A stretch of DNA of 64,000 bases from Sulfitobacter sp. EhC04 (lineage in GTDB: Bacteria > Pseudomonadota > Alphaproteobacteria > Rhodobacterales > Rhodobacteraceae), in assembly GCF_001650875.1 (NCBI RefSeq), contig NZ_LXYI01000008.1, positions 124,266-188,265 on the forward strand, read 5' to 3'. Shown in pieces: positions 63,632 through 64,000 of the stretch. Below the pieces are notes generated by a model, which ran no database searches, was not told the origin of the DNA, and worked only from the letters and a program-made list of their open reading frames with translations. Both the position numbers and the translations under genes were made by a program. Numbering within the stretch: the stretch's first letter is position 1; the number at the start of each line of letters is the position of its first letter.

Positions 63632-64000
63632 TCAATCCGGTGCCGTAGTCCGGGCTTTGCGCGACAGTGCCAGTTTGCTGTCTTCCAGCATCAGGACCTC
63701 GCGTTGCGGGAAGGGGATGGAAATATCGTTTTCCTTGAAAGCATCCCAGAGCGCCAGATAGACGTTGCCGCGAATGTTGGTCAGCCCGCCGGTGGGGTCC
63801 TTGATCCAGAACCGCAGAATGTAGTCGACCGAACTGTCGCCAAAGCCGACGATGTGACAAACTGGCGCCTTGAAACTGAGTACCCTTTCCACGCTTGACG
63901 CGGCCTCTATCGCAAGCTTGCGGACGACATGGGGATCATCGCCATAGGCGGTGCCAAAATAGATGTCCAACCGCACGAAATCATTCGAGTGGGACCAGTT
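63632..64000 (-). CDS. MscS-family mechanosensitive channel (5' part outside window)
   Basis: Only the C-terminal 122 residues are present; the frame runs on past base 64000. NWSHSNDFVRLDIYFGTAYG, then VGFGDSSVDYILRFWI and IPFPQREVLML, are typical of the cytoplasmic MscS C-terminal domain and closely parallel the complete MscS-like protein at 23082-23936. The membrane part lies outside the window. It is a partial gene at the window edge rather than a pseudogene. Confidence 0.9.
   Translation of the reverse strand, partial: NWSHSNDFVRLDIYFGTAYGDDPHVVRKLAIEAASSVERVLSFKAPVCHIVGFGDSSVDYILRFWIKDPTGGLTNIRGNVYLALWDAFKENDISIPFPQREVLMLEDSKLALSRKARTTAPD

Noticed and set aside
63325..63898. Two opposing frames between rsfS and the mscS-type gene
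   Set aside because: Neither shows family features, a ribosome site or typical composition, and one runs antisense into the mscS-type gene.

Overview
The window reads as 64 kb of chromosome from a marine alphaproteobacterium, most likely a Rhodobacteraceae (Roseobacter-group) species. This is inferred from GC-rich DNA (about 60% by eye), dense short operons with 1-4 bp start/stop overlaps, a separately encoded MnmD-type tRNA methyltransferase, a glcD-glcE-glcF glycolate oxidase operon, a PrtD/PrtE-type type I exporter and several uncharacterised families that I associate with Rhodobacterales. No rRNA, tRNA or CRISPR array was recognised.

Layout. 1-8.9 kb: DMT transporter and mnmD, a divergent FAD oxidoreductase, an FMN reductase, an OmpA-type lipoprotein, an AraC/alkyltransferase repair protein, nth-PfkB kinase-GNAT, and a GNAT-rppH-secreted protein operon. 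9-17.7 kb: fadH, a ZntB/CorA-like transporter, a LysR regulator, a four-gene operon (CinA-like, GNAT, peroxidase-like, OmpA-like), sfsA and map. 17.9-19.2 kb: a complete IS3-family (IS407-type) insertion sequence with a 4-bp target duplication, followed by a gene-poor stretch holding a perfect 38-bp palindrome. 19.5-32.3 kb: aminotransferase, rsmD and ferredoxin reductase-like genes, peroxiredoxin, a five-gene ridA-GDPD-FemAB-like-phhB-mscS operon, a two-gene type I exporter and PBP1A. 32.5-38 kb: glnK-amtB nitrogen module, CsbD, tyrB-sseA, GST and smpB. 38-42 kb: SGNH hydrolase, DedA, and a divergent sulfotransferase/glycosyltransferase pair that may decorate a surface glycan.

42.1-49.6 kb is the most unusual part. 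Seven same-strand genes encode a coiled-coil protein, an unknown soluble protein, a divergent AAA ATPase, a low-GC secreted protein, a 451-aa conserved unknown and two small membrane proteins. The locus has been invaded by a miniature transposon (MITE) with 31-bp terminal inverted repeats and TA target duplications, and by an 84-bp palindromic repeat. I know of no assigned function. A membrane-associated AAA remodelling system is a hypothesis only.

49.7-64 kb: a GAF/HisKA_2 sensor kinase, an alpha/beta hydrolase, gabD, a lysozyme-like secreted protein, a small heat-shock protein with an RpoH-like promoter, a trypsin-like protease, glcD-glcE-membrane gene-glcF with a recognisable promoter and operator-like repeat, a DUF599 protein, rlmH-rsfS, and the 3' part of a second mscS-type gene cut by the window edge.
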